Below, piece by piece: positions 1 to 9,443 of a stretch of 64,000 nt of DNA; the first letter of the stretch is position 1; each line of letters opens with the position of its first letter. Location: the NCBI GenBank assembly GCA_963971575.1, contig OZ020616.1, positions 13,609,575 to 13,673,574 on the forward strand, read 5' to 3'. The stretch is from Liopterus haemorrhoidalis. Taxonomy: Eukaryota > Arthropoda > Insecta > Coleoptera > Dytiscidae. Under the pieces are notes generated by a model. That model was not told the origin of the DNA, searched no databases, and saw nothing but the letters and a program-made list of their open reading frames with translations. The position numbers and the translations under genes are program-made.

Positions 1-150
1 TTATTGTTCGGCATGATTCTTTTGCCTGGGATAATATGATTTCTTTGAATTTTCTCCACAGTTGTTCAACGTTCTTACTTCTCCAATTTTCCGCCTCAAG
101 GCCTATTATCATTTCGGTTGGTGGTTAAAGTGTTCTTATTTTGGAGTTAT
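1..150. other. No recognisable feature
   Basis: AT-rich sequence at the left edge. I see no coding signal, RNA gene or repeat boundary until the TA dinucleotide that opens the truncated MITE at about 151. Confidence 0.5.
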
Positions 151-432
151 AGCCTGTTCCAAACGTTTAAGCGAAACTGGAACGATTATATCGGGTTCTT
201 CGCCATTTTGTTTAAGCTATTATAAAACATAGTTATATTGAATATTCTAGGTTGAATTGAATCATTATATTTTGTATCTTTCTTAATACAAATTTCCCAT
301 GCCTTATTTTTTTGACTACCAAAAATTAATAAATGTATTATACATTCTATTTTTTCTAATAAATGTAATTCGTTTTCCATTTGGCATTTCAAATTTTAAC
401 ATGAATTTTCTCTGCCAACATGAAATAACTAG
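151..432 (+). repeat. Truncated TA-flanked MITE (AGTCTGTTCC family)
   Basis: The left end (AGCCTGTTCCAAACGTTTAA) matches the terminal inverted repeat of a complete copy at 44183-44589. The interior runs parallel to it, for example the shared TTAATACAAATTTCCCAT block. The right terminus is missing, so this copy is broken shortly before the THAP/YqaJ element. It is non-coding, and the family looks like a Tc1/mariner-type MITE because the complete copy is bounded by TA. Confidence 0.6.
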
Positions 433-470
433 TGGCGACTGGTACAATAAGGTATGCAGCATTTCCATAA

Positions 471-1416
471 TAGGGGATAGGCATGATTTTTTTAATTTTT
501 TTTATTATATTCCTCTTGTTGCATATAAACATAAAAAACAGTTTTTAATTTTTTTTTTGTAATTTGAAGGCTTATAAAAATCATAAATGTATGTAGCGCG
601 CGAAAACGACGTGTGACGTCATACCCCTTCTAACTGACGCATGACACTACTAGCTTACCGGCCTACATAGTCTGTTGTGAACTTATTTGTTTGTATAACT
701 TTTATAGGTTATGTATAGTTAGAGTGATTTTAATTAAAATAAAGTTTAATTCTATAAAAACAATTTATACATGTTTACCGAATTAAATTTTATATTAAAA
801 TAGATAACTTATATTGCAGTATTTCAATTATGCCTCTAACGTTTTGTAACTTCATGTAAACAATGTAGTAAAATTCTGACATCTAAATTACATAAATATT
901 TACATTTTACAGAGTTGCAGCGTTTGTTTACATAAAGTTATAGAATATAAAATAAAAATTACTTACAGGTCTGCTTTGACGCCACGTATTTCTTCAGCAC
1001 TGTAGCATTCATTATTTTTCATATATTCCATGAGCATAAATGCATCAATGTTGGGTAAATTATCACTCTGAGCCCTAACAAAATCTTTATCTGCCATTTT
1101 AATAATAAATGCGTGAAAAATTGTTTAAAAACAAATACAAAACTCTCGAACAATACAATATACACACGTGTAAAGATTATGTTCTAGCTGTATCTGTGAC
1201 GTGAAACCCCTATCGTTTGACGTCATACTCAGTCGTTTTTACTCGGCAACCTTCGCTCCGTGGTCGGCTTATTTCAAATTTACAATATTTTAATTAAAAA
1301 ATTTGGCTATAATATTAATTAAAATGTAATTTTTGTTTTGTTAGGTGACATAACTAACATTAACATATCAAAATAATGTAGTTTTAAGGAAATACAAATT
1401 TTATGCGTATCCCCTA
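471..1416. mobile_element. THAP/YqaJ-type DNA element, deletion copy A
   Basis: The ends are inverted repeats (TAGGGGATAGGCAT at the left, ATGCGTATCCCCTA at the right). The left ~340 bp and right ~320 bp match a second copy at 52310-53414. This copy has lost its left-hand gene but keeps a right-hand exon on the minus strand at 967-1097. The right flank is TTAA and the left is ATAA, so a TTAA target duplication is possible but not proven. It is non-autonomous, and the centre is unrecognisable AT-rich DNA. Confidence 0.65.
967..1097 (-). pseudogene. First exon of a YqaJ-associated transposon protein
   Basis: On the minus strand an ATG at 1097 opens 43 codons beginning MADKDFVRAQSDNLPNIDAF and containing EEIRGVKADL. 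It then meets a consensus GTAAGT donor at 966-961. The pattern 'NLP-x-IDAF-M...RGVKA' is, from memory, the N-terminal segment of many insect proteins that continue into a YqaJ-type exonuclease domain. No downstream exon is present, so the gene is truncated by deletion. The exon lies about 320 bp inside the right TIR and points inward. Confidence 0.5.
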
Positions 1417-1854
1417 TTAAATGAATTTAAACATTACATACGTTTATGATTTTTTTCGCTCTCTCTCTCTTCAAAGGAAGAGAGAGAGAGAAAATAAATC
1501 TAAAGAGATTTACTTAATTTATAATTAAAGACCGTCACTACTGTCGAGCGTAAAATAAATAGTTCGTCTATAAGCTATGATGAACAATGAGCCAAATGTG
1601 CTGCACCCATTGGTAGTTCCAATTGCTATGGCAATGCAGCGATTGACATTAAGTGGCGGTACCGGATAACAGAGCCGGCGTGAGGATCTGCGACGCCCGT
1701 ATGCAAGATTTAATTGAGCGCCCCTAAGCAGAGAGAAAGATCTTTCCTTCTAAATTTGAAGTAAAGATCTAAAACAAAAAAGGTCCTCACTTTTAAATGA
1801 AGATCTAAAAAAAAGGTCCTTACTTATAATTTCAGGTGAAGACCTTAAAAAAAA

Positions 1855-2898
1855 TTGATGTGAAGTGTGAATTTTCACACATTTCAGGGTTTCGCAGGTA
1901 TTTAGTAACTGTATGATGATTATTTGGGATGCCAAAAAAATTTTGTCAAAATATTTTTTTATGAATTTTAATTCGAATGATTAATACCATTATTTAAGTT
2001 TCTAAATATGTGCAGTATTTCTTTTTATATAGTAAGCTTCATTAAGATTTTGAAAATTGCGCCTATGGTTTCCATTGGTTGCTTAAATCATTAGCCCCGC
2101 CCTCTGATTTCGTATACATTCAAACAGAATTAAATTATAATTTCAACACTTCCCACTGGTTATTAAATTTACGCTTTGAAAATTTAAATGCAACATTTAC
2201 CAAAATATAACTAGAATTTTGGCAAAATAATTTAAATTAAATAAAAATGCAAAAAAAAATCAAAAAAAATAAAAATTGATGGGATTCGAACACTAGTTTC
2301 TTCGGTAGTTACAGCTCACTAAGCGACATCGCTACCACTGTACTACGAAGGTTCACTCGTCCACTATGTTAAATAGCGGATTAAATATATTACATATTTT
2401 AGTTAAAAACACAAAAAATGCGTTATTTTCCGAAAACATAATTTGATCAAAAATTCCTGTTGTGCAATTCCGGTTCACACCAATGTACATTACTGAGAAT
2501 TTTTTCATATTTTTAGTTTAAACCATCTGGGCTACAGGGTGTGGGACAAAAATTTTTTTGCACAATTTTGTCAAAAATCGCCTCAAAATAATTTATTTTG
2601 CAAAAATAAAATTTTGATCGTTAATTCACGTACCAAGGGCTTTCATTTGATACCCTACACAGAATTGTAAAAAAATTTTTTTTTTTTTGATGAGCATATA
2701 TTTGTTTATATTTTTAAGGGGATATGTTTTCTAGATGTTTTAGTATTTTTTCTATGTGCGGGTCAAAGAGTTGTATAAGCATGCCAAATTTCAACTCTCT
2801 AGGTTTAGCCGTTTGGTTAGAATTTTTACCGGACAGACAGACAGACGACAAAATGACGGTATAAGGGTTTTTTGGTCATACCTACAAAACCCTAAAAA
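1855..2898. mobile_element. tRNA-bearing dispersed element, copy 1
   Basis: First of three copies (others at 13163-14032 and 28666-29816). All open with TTGATGTGAAGTGTGAA and a small hairpin (TGTGAATTTTCACA). All end in a block with GACAGACAGACGAC and ATACCTACAAAACCCTAAAAA. The subterminal motifs AGGGTTTCGCAGGTA and TACCTACAAAACCCT are inverted relative to each other. There is no protein-coding capacity. A tRNA-like module on the minus strand sits at 2281-2350. The superfamily is unknown to me. Confidence 0.6.
2281..2350 (-). other. tRNA-like module (copy 1)
   Basis: On the minus strand the sequence reads TAGTACAGTGGTAGCG (box A-like) and ends GTGTTCGAATCCC (box B-like), with tRNA-like spacing. 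The T-arm pairing is poor, so it is probably not a functional tRNA but a tRNA-derived Pol III promoter. It differs in sequence from the modules at the same place in the other two copies. Confidence 0.45.
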
Positions 2899-3639
2899 GG
2901 TCTTCACTTCTAAATTTCAAGTGAAGACCTAAAAAAAAGGTCCTCACTTCTAAAATTACATTTCACTAGCTTATTTTTATATTCATTTGGTCATTTAGCG
3001 CCCTTTCGAATATCACGTCAGCGCCCCCCTCACAGTGGCGCCCGCATGCCCGTTAGCGCCGGCTCTGCGGATAACTAGCTCACTCATGAAGTTGCAAATT
3101 TTTGACGTTAAAAACTTGGTATTTATGCAACGTACATGATTTTTTTTCGCTCTTTCTCTCTTTAAATTTACTTAATTTTTAAATAAAAACCGTCACTACT
3201 GTCGAGTGTAAAACAAACAGTTCATCTACTATGATGTACAATGAGTCAAATGTGTTACATACATTGGCAGTTCCAATTGCTAACGTAACGGGCCGATTGG
3301 CATTCAGTGGACGGTAACGGGTGAATAACCACTCATAGAGCTGCAAGCTTTTGCAGTTAAAAGCTTGCGTAGTGGACGTTTGACTACAGATATTTTTGAT
3401 ATTTTATTTTTTTTATAATGTTGTATGCATACTTAAATGGTTGCATTTCAAATTCTTTTAAAATTACATTAATTTTTAAGGAATTTCAAGAACAGAAGAT
3501 GAATTTTGAGAACTGACACGCTCGAATAGGCAGGCTGGTGGTCAAATATTGTACTAGTCGTTCTAGTACTGTTTGAACTTATTACATATGTTCTAGTGTT
3601 GAGTTTTTCTTAGAATGTCGATAGAAGTTGTGAAAAACT

Positions 3640-3870
3640 ATAAAAATAGAACAAATTGTAGTATTTTTGGCTGTCATTCAACACAGGACAAAGATACGCA
3701 TCATAGTTTTTTCTTTTCTTAAGAAAAAAGGAGGGAAAGTTAATATTAAGTCCAGATTGGGAAAATATTTGTTTATGAACAAGAGGAAGGCATGGGAATA
3801 TATTTTGAGTTAAAAAGTAACTGATACTATGCGATTTTGTTCATTACATTTGTCGCAGAAAAACAAAACT
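3640..3870 (+). pseudogene. Degenerate THAP-type zinc finger
   Basis: One frame reads CSIFGCHSTQDKDTHHSFFF (C-x4-C), and about 55 codons later another frame reads MRFCSLHLSQ (C-x2-H). These are the spaced cysteines and histidine of a THAP domain. Frameshifts and a stop separate them. It is probably a relic of a THAP-bearing transposase and has no recognisable partner domain nearby. Confidence 0.35.
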
Positions 3871-5037
3871 GCACTAATATGCTTGCACCTGCAAGTTGCA
3901 TATTTAACTTTTAGCTGCTCCTGTCCAACTAAAACTTATTTTATTTCATGAGGCAATGAACATAATGCACTTGTTTGCAAACAGAATCCATATATTGTAA
4001 AATCAGTAACAAATACAAAAATAAAAATGCAGGATATCGCATGTTCTGTAAAGCACATAAAAAGTTTTTTTCTACATACTTGACTAATACATTCTATATA
4101 TCATAAAATTTCTATATTTTATATTATGTTATTTGTAAACTTACATGTAGTTATTTTTTTTTTCCTGAGAGAAAATGTTAATTTTACTTCTGGTTGCAGC
4201 ATCTCCATTAGAAGTTTCCACGAGCCGTCACTGGAAATAACCTAGGCAATATAAGTAAATATAGATTACCTTTCCTTGGTTTACCAGTTCTAAAACTAGC
4301 TAGCGATTCTACCAAAAAGGGGAGGAAAGAACTTTTGAAATAAAATAATACATTTTTGATAATTTTTTGAAATAAAAAGCCTTTATTTAGTATATAATAT
4401 TGCAACAATATACTCTATTTGATAGAGCAGAATTAAAATTCTGAAACTAAGCTTTCAGTAGCGCATTTTTTCAGTAAAACAAGCTTTTATTATTATATAA
4501 TATTAATTTATTGATTTCATTATTTAATATTCAGGAAACACCTTATCAATTCTTGAAAAAACACGCTACTGCATCGATGCTAACAGTATCATATAACAGA
4601 GTATACGAATGGCGACCAAATCAGTGCCATACTAGTCAGAACAGGTCCAGAGCCGATTAGACTATAGGGACCCAAGCCTATAGGGGCCCGTTGACGCTTA
4701 AGTTTTTATTAATTCACTAAACCTTTTAGCCCTCGAAGCTTGTTCAAACTAGGTTTGGTTGGGCCTGTCCTGACCAAAGGTATAAACTATTCGTTCAAAA
4801 ATTTACAGTTGTCCAGCAACTTACTGCATATTCTACAAATGAAAGTGCGATTGTAAATTTTTGTCCAAGTAGTTAAATTGACCAAGTAACATATATGTCT
4901 AAAAGATAAAAGGACACCTACCTTAATTATAATTATAACGTTATATAGACATTAAATTCAACATTTACAATTGGACATAATTTATAAATTTACAGAATAA
5001 AACTAAAAATTTACAAATACAAATATTAAATTTAAAA
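3871..5037. other. AT-rich stretch without a recognisable gene
   Basis: No ORF of interest is present. A short segment near 4640-4785 begins ACAGGTCCAGAGCC and ends GGGCCTGTCCTG, so it may be a small MITE. I could not find matching target duplications. Confidence 0.4.
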
Positions 5038-5606
5038 TAGACCGGGAGCTCATGACAGTTTTTGGTCTCCGATTTCATACAGCATGCCTTTTGGAGGAGA
5101 GAATATTTACCCTGTGACAACAAAAAAGGGATGGTACTAAACCCCTGCACGCTTTTCGGTCATAGGGAAAATTACATTTCCACTTAAACACAAAATTTTT
5201 GTGCTTTTCTCTGATTTAATATTGCTTGCCCTTTTGTCAAAAGAAAGTTATAACAAATTTAAAGTCTTTTAAATATATGCATGCGATTCGGAGGGTCCCA
5301 AAGGGCTCAAACGGTCATGTGATCTTGTAATAAAAAAATATGATTTTCCGCGTTTTCATACAGCATGCCTATAATTAAAAGACTTTAAATTTGTTATAAC
5401 TTTCTTTTGACAAAAGGGCAAGCAATATTAAATCAGAGAAAAACACAAAAATTTTGTGCAAGTGGAAATGCAATTTTCCCTATGACCGGAAAGCGTGCAG
5501 GGGTTTAGTACCATCCCTTTTTTGTTGTCACAGGGTAAATATTCTCTCCTCCAAAAGGCATGCTGTATGAAATCGGAGACCAAAAATGTCATGAGCTCCC
5601 GGTCTA
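5038..5606. repeat. Foldback element, ~235-bp inverted arms
   Basis: The left arm begins TAGACCGGGAGCTCATGACA and the right arm ends with its reverse complement at 5606. The arms pair over about 235 bp around a ~95-bp loop. Peptides in mirror frames (for example CCMKSETKN) are by-products of the palindrome. It would form a long hairpin if transcribed. There is no transposase, and the family is unassigned. Confidence 0.75.
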
Positions 5607-5667
5607 AAACCAGTTTAAAAGGAATTACCATATTTACGTTTAGATCACTAGCTCAGCGTACTTCAAT

Positions 5668-6520
5668 AAAAGGTTCTTACATGATTCCATGTAATAATTT
5701 CATGATTGGAAGCAATTATTGCCTGATTCCAAGCAATTATTGCAAGACTTAAGCAATTATTGCATGACTCCAAACAATTATTGCATGATTCCAAGCAATT
5801 ATTTCATGATTCGAAGTAACTATTATATGATTACAAGTAATTATTGAATTATTGTATGATTCGAAGCAATTATTGCATGACTCCAAGCAATTACTGAATG
5901 TTTCCAAGCAATTATTGTATGAATTCAAGCAATTATTGAATGAATCCAAGCACTTATTACATTATTCCAAGCAATTATTGCATGAATCCAAGCAATTATT
6001 ACATGATTCCATACAATTATTGCATGAACCTATACAATTAACGCAAGATTTTGTATAATTTTTGTATAAATTTTTTTCCTGCACAGTCGATGGATTTAAT
6101 GAAAGGTATTTGTGTGATTCCAAGCATTATTGGATGTATAATAAATTATTGCAGGGCTCCATAAAGTTATTACATGACTCCATACAATTATTGCATACTT
6201 CCAAGCACTTATTGCATGACTACATGTAATTATTGCATGCTTCTAAGCAGTTATTGCAGGACTGTAAGCAATTACTGCATGTGTTCAAAAAATTATTGTA
6301 TGATTCCATACAATTATTGCATGACTTCAAATAATTATTGCACAGTTCCAAACAATTATGTATGATTCCAAGCAAGTATTGCATAACTACATGTAATAAC
6401 TGCATGCTTCCAAGCAATTATTGCATTATTCCAAGAAATTATTGCGCGGTTTCAAGCAATTATTGCATGACTTACGTGCGATTTTTGTACGAATATTTTT
6501 GCACGGTCGACGCACACTTT
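5668..6520. repeat. 21-bp minisatellite in two blocks
   Basis: About 35-40 imperfect copies of a unit like GATTCCAAGCAATTATTGCAT. The array has two blocks, each closed by a related ~40-bp module containing a TGCAC(A/G)GTCGA motif (near 6080 and 6510). Because 21 is divisible by three, the array gives spurious open frames of repeating SKQLL-type peptides on both strands. I call no gene here. Confidence 0.85.
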
Positions 6521-6724
6521 TATGTAAAGGTAACTTTTCAGCTTGTATTAATAACTTTTTAGCATTATTCTGTTATTTGGTTTAATACTTAATCATAAAA
6601 CATCACATTATATTTTATAATTTTAACTGAGATTAGATATTTAAAATGGGAATAAATGTAAATCTTTCGTTTTTCAAACCGTAAATAATATATTTTGAGG
6701 TTAGATTTAATACTCATATGCTCA

Positions 6725-7326
6725 TACCCTTTTCACACTAGAACTTTAAGATCGGATGTTAAAGTGAATGTATCTTTGAACGCTAATGTGAAACCGTATG
6801 GCCTCGTCTAAATAGAAGCGATGTTTAAGACAGAGATCTGCGTCTTAAACATCGTCCGCATTGCCAACTTAATTTCTATTATAAAAAAATACTCCTTGAA
6901 TTTGTGCTGTCAACATTTTATGTTATAATAAACAAGAATACTGTATTATATCGACTTTATAAGAAGTTTATACTTATTGTTATAATAAAATTATTTATTT
7001 TAATAATGTGTTTAATAAAATACAGAGCTACAATAATTGAGATAAAATATATCGACTTACATGTTAATACAGGTGTAATATATTCTTTATTGTAGTGTCT
7101 TTATTGTAGAATGAAATGAAATATCCATATTTGTTTATAATAATTCAAAATGTGCGTTTGCGCAGACAGTTCAAAACTGGTAATTTCATTACGGTAACTT
7201 AAGGACAAAATTACTGTAGCTGATGACAGCACCAGAGATTTAAACATCAAGTGTGAAAGCATACCGATGTTAAACATCGGTGAACTTTAAGTTCACTCGT
7301 CTTAAAGTTCTAGTGTGAAAAGGGTA
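6725..7326. mobile_element. PIF/Harbinger-like MITE, 3-bp TSD (TCA)
   Basis: The terminal inverted repeats are TACCCTTTTCACACTAGAAC and its reverse complement, flanked by direct TCA at 6722-6724 and 7327-7329. The second copy at 57230-58539 has TAA duplications, so the target fits TNA, as expected for Harbinger-type elements. Subterminal inverted ATGTTTAA-type motifs recur. It is non-coding. Confidence 0.8.
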
Positions 7327-7329
7327 TCA

Positions 7330-8535
7330 GCGTTGTATATATGCACAAGCTATAGTGATGCTAGGTTTCCAACGCCTAGCCATGTGGCGCATAAGAAAAA
7401 AGAACGCAATTTCTCGGTTTTTAGACCTATTGAATTACATAGAGCATTCATAAATGATTGAAAGGCGTTTGAATTTAGTGCGTTATCGTGCAATTTTTAT
7501 CTCACAATGTTTGTACCCTAGCTGTACATGACGCATTTGACCGTAAGTGTTATATGGATATTTTTTGACATTAACGTTTGCATATTTAGTTTTGCGTTTT
7601 TATCAGTTTCCAGTGTATTTATTATTAGAAAAATTTACCAAATTAAAAAATCTAACCTTAAATTTATACTGACCGGTCCGCTTGAACTTCATTCATTATA
7701 TATGTCTCAAGTTTCGGCTTTTCCTGTCCTAAATTTTTACTAAGTAAACCTAACCTACCTAGGTTTTATGTAATCATAATTATATAATAATAATAATTAT
7801 ATAATAATAATAATAAAGGTAACCATGAAAAAATAGTATAGAAATTAATAATTACAGTCAGGACTTTTTTCCTTAACCTTTTTTTAGAAAAAAGGCCTAA
7901 ATATAACATCGCCGGCTTACTTTTAAAACCTTCTAATCGGACTTTTTTTTTTTACTGTTTTGTTTTTTTGTTTTATTATTTCCGTAAAATAATACAAAAA
8001 TGATAAAATAATCATAAAATGTTTTGCCCATTGTAACTTAAATTGTATTACTGATATTTCATGAAAATTTCATAAAACAGAGTTCAAAAATAATGATTGT
8101 AGCAAGTATTTTTTGCCTCTCCTGAAAAGTTATTCTTCTCGGACTTTACAGGTAAGCCGACGATATACTTAATATACCACTTTATCAATATAATTTATTT
8201 GCTTTAGTATTTCACATGCGAAATCTATTATACAATTCGTATTGTTGTTTTTCTTTAATTCAACTTCAAAGCAAGAACGAATTTATATAAAGTACAAAGT
8301 TCTTCAAACAAACTATAGTTACATGTTCTGCGTAAAACGTATTGCGATTACGCCCGATATCTAACGAAAGATGCCGATATTGTCGCCCAAATACGTTTGT
8401 ATTCTCGCCCGTAGACAAGCGTCTTACCATGAGCCACGACAACTTGCATATTATCTACGAAATCCTAACAAAGCAGATAAAAACAATAGATACACCCTGA
8501 TACTATTCCTAGGACCAGTTTTTATTGAAAACAAA
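7330..8535. other. No gene seen; possible small MITE inside
   Basis: AT-rich DNA with an ATA microsatellite near 7785-7815. CGCCGGCTTAC near 7911 and GTAAGCCGACG near 8154 face each other and may bound a ~255-bp MITE, but I see no clear target duplication. On the minus strand this is the 3' flank of Rbcn-3A. A minus-strand AATAAA near 8521 is a possible but unproven poly(A) signal for it. Confidence 0.4.
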
Positions 8536-8539
8536 AAAG

Positions 8540-8700
8540 ATTTATACAGGGTATTAAAAAAGGTGATCGGAAATTTTAACTTTATAGTACTGACCAAAAT
8601 AAATGATAAAAGTTTAATTAATTACACTTTTTTTTGCTCATTTTGGTCAGTACTATAAGCTCGTGAAATTGCTGACCACTTTTTTTAACACTTTGTATAA
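8540..8700. repeat. Nested palindromic MITEs
   Basis: An inner perfect 18-bp inverted pair (TATAGTACTGACCAAAAT and its complement, about 8582-8658) sits within an outer imperfect pair (TACAGGGTATTAAAAAAGGT and its counterpart near 8690). The outer end resembles the TACAGGGTG termini of Tc1/mariner-type MITEs. It lies just downstream of the Rbcn-3A stop codon, so it may be part of the 3' UTR. Confidence 0.55.
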
Positions 8701-8753
8701 CAATATTCCCATTTTAAAAAATGTTTTTTATATTCGGTGTTTAAAATTTATAT

Positions 8754-9244
8754 TTATGCATTATAAAGTAAATGATCACGATCCGGTAGTTGTCTAACCT
8801 TCATACTACCATCTGCTCCACAAGAAAATAACCTTCCACAATTATCAATATGTAACTGAGTAACTCCTTGTCCAATATTCTTAAAGAAACTACCTCTAGC
8901 GTGTTCTGCCGGTAACGCTAATAGTAACTGTGTACCAGCCACTCCCCAAACCTTAATTTCGCCATCTGCCGAACCAGTTGCGAAATATTCTTCATGTGGA
9001 TCTAATGCTATACATTTGACTGTGCTTTCATGAGCGGAGAAACGATGACGGAGTGATCGGGAACGAACGTCAAACTGACTGACATCACCGCGTTTTCCTC
9101 CCGAAATTAAGAGTTGGTGTTGTGGGGCGTAGACTAAACAACTTGCGCCTTGTTCGTGACATGTGAAGGCTACAACCAAAGATTTTCCATGCGGGAGAAG
9201 AGAGTCCCAAATGCAAACGTTCTTGCTCTCTGAGCTATGACCAG
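8754..9244 (-). CDS. Rbcn-3A: Rabconnectin-3A, last coding exon (exon 10 here)
   Basis: This exon encodes the last 162 residues and the stop of the DmX-like/Rabconnectin-3A protein, covering the final WD40 blades of its C-terminal propeller. Diagnostic segments are NVCIWDSLLPHGKS, YAPQHQLLISGGKRGDVSQF, DPHEEYFATGSADGEIKVWG and RLFSCGADGSMKVRQLPDRD. Rabconnectin-3A works with Rabconnectin-3B (WDR7) in V-ATPase assembly, endosomal acidification and synaptic-vesicle function. The acceptor is TTTTTTTACAG at 9255-9245, and the exon supplies the last two bases of a codon begun in exon 9. A Gypsy element sits 26 nt upstream of this acceptor. A leftward ORF start in the intron is not used. Confidence 0.93.
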
Positions 9245-9270
9245 CTGTAAAAAAAGATTTGGTATAATAC

Positions 9271-9443
9271 TGTAACACACTGTAATACTTGTTTATTGAT
9301 GTAAATAATTACAAACATGAAATAAAATGATATAACAAGGTTTAACGTGTTTGGAACCGTGGTTGGCCGTCAACTGTATATCCTAATAGCCATTGGTCAT
9401 CTGCGCATCTGTCAGGGGAGGATAGGCAACTTGTAATGTTACA
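9271..9443 (-). repeat. 3' LTR
   Basis: Begins TGTAACACAC and ends GTTACA on the plus strand; it matches 12893-13065 along its full 173 bp. On the transcribed (minus) strand it contains AATAAA at 9297-9292, a plausible poly(A) signal. The polyprotein ORF runs about 100 bp into this LTR before its stop at 9342. Confidence 0.93.

Larger units (their letters stand above)
1671..3067. mobile_element. hAT-type MITE with 8-bp target duplication
   Basis: The ends are inverted repeats (AGAGCCGGCG at the left, CGCCGGCTCTG at the right). They are flanked by the direct 8-mer CGGATAAC at 1663-1670 and 3068-3075. An 8-bp duplication and CAGAGCC-type ends are typical of hAT elements. No transposase is present. 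It carries short repeated units (AGGTCCTCACTTC ... AAGTGAAGA) and is itself split by the tRNA-bearing element at 1855-2898. Confidence 0.8.
1440..3375. repeat. Tandem duplication of a ~250-bp unit, interrupted by a hAT element
   Basis: Two diverged direct copies share ACCGTCACTACTGTCGAG, a run of TTCGCTCT, and a GTTCCAATTGCTA block: 1440-1670 continuing at 3068-3120, and 3128-3375. The first copy was later split by the hAT insertion at 1671-3067. I see no coding potential. Function is unknown; it may be a fragment of a larger dispersed repeat. Confidence 0.6.

Noticed and set aside
471..1416. An 8-bp (P-element-like) target duplication for the THAP/YqaJ element
   Set aside because: Neither copy shows matching 8-mers at its ends; only a possible TTAA/ATAA pair at copy A, so I left the superfamily open.
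5749..6417. Several 60-85-residue ORFs with SKQLL or NNCLE repeats on both strands
   Set aside because: They are translations of the 21-bp minisatellite; both strands are open for the same reason.
9245..9278. N-terminal extension MLQYYTKSFFTA of the last Rbcn-3A exon
   Set aside because: These codons are the intron acceptor region; the family sequence continues from exon 9 (LAT-A-GHSS) instead.
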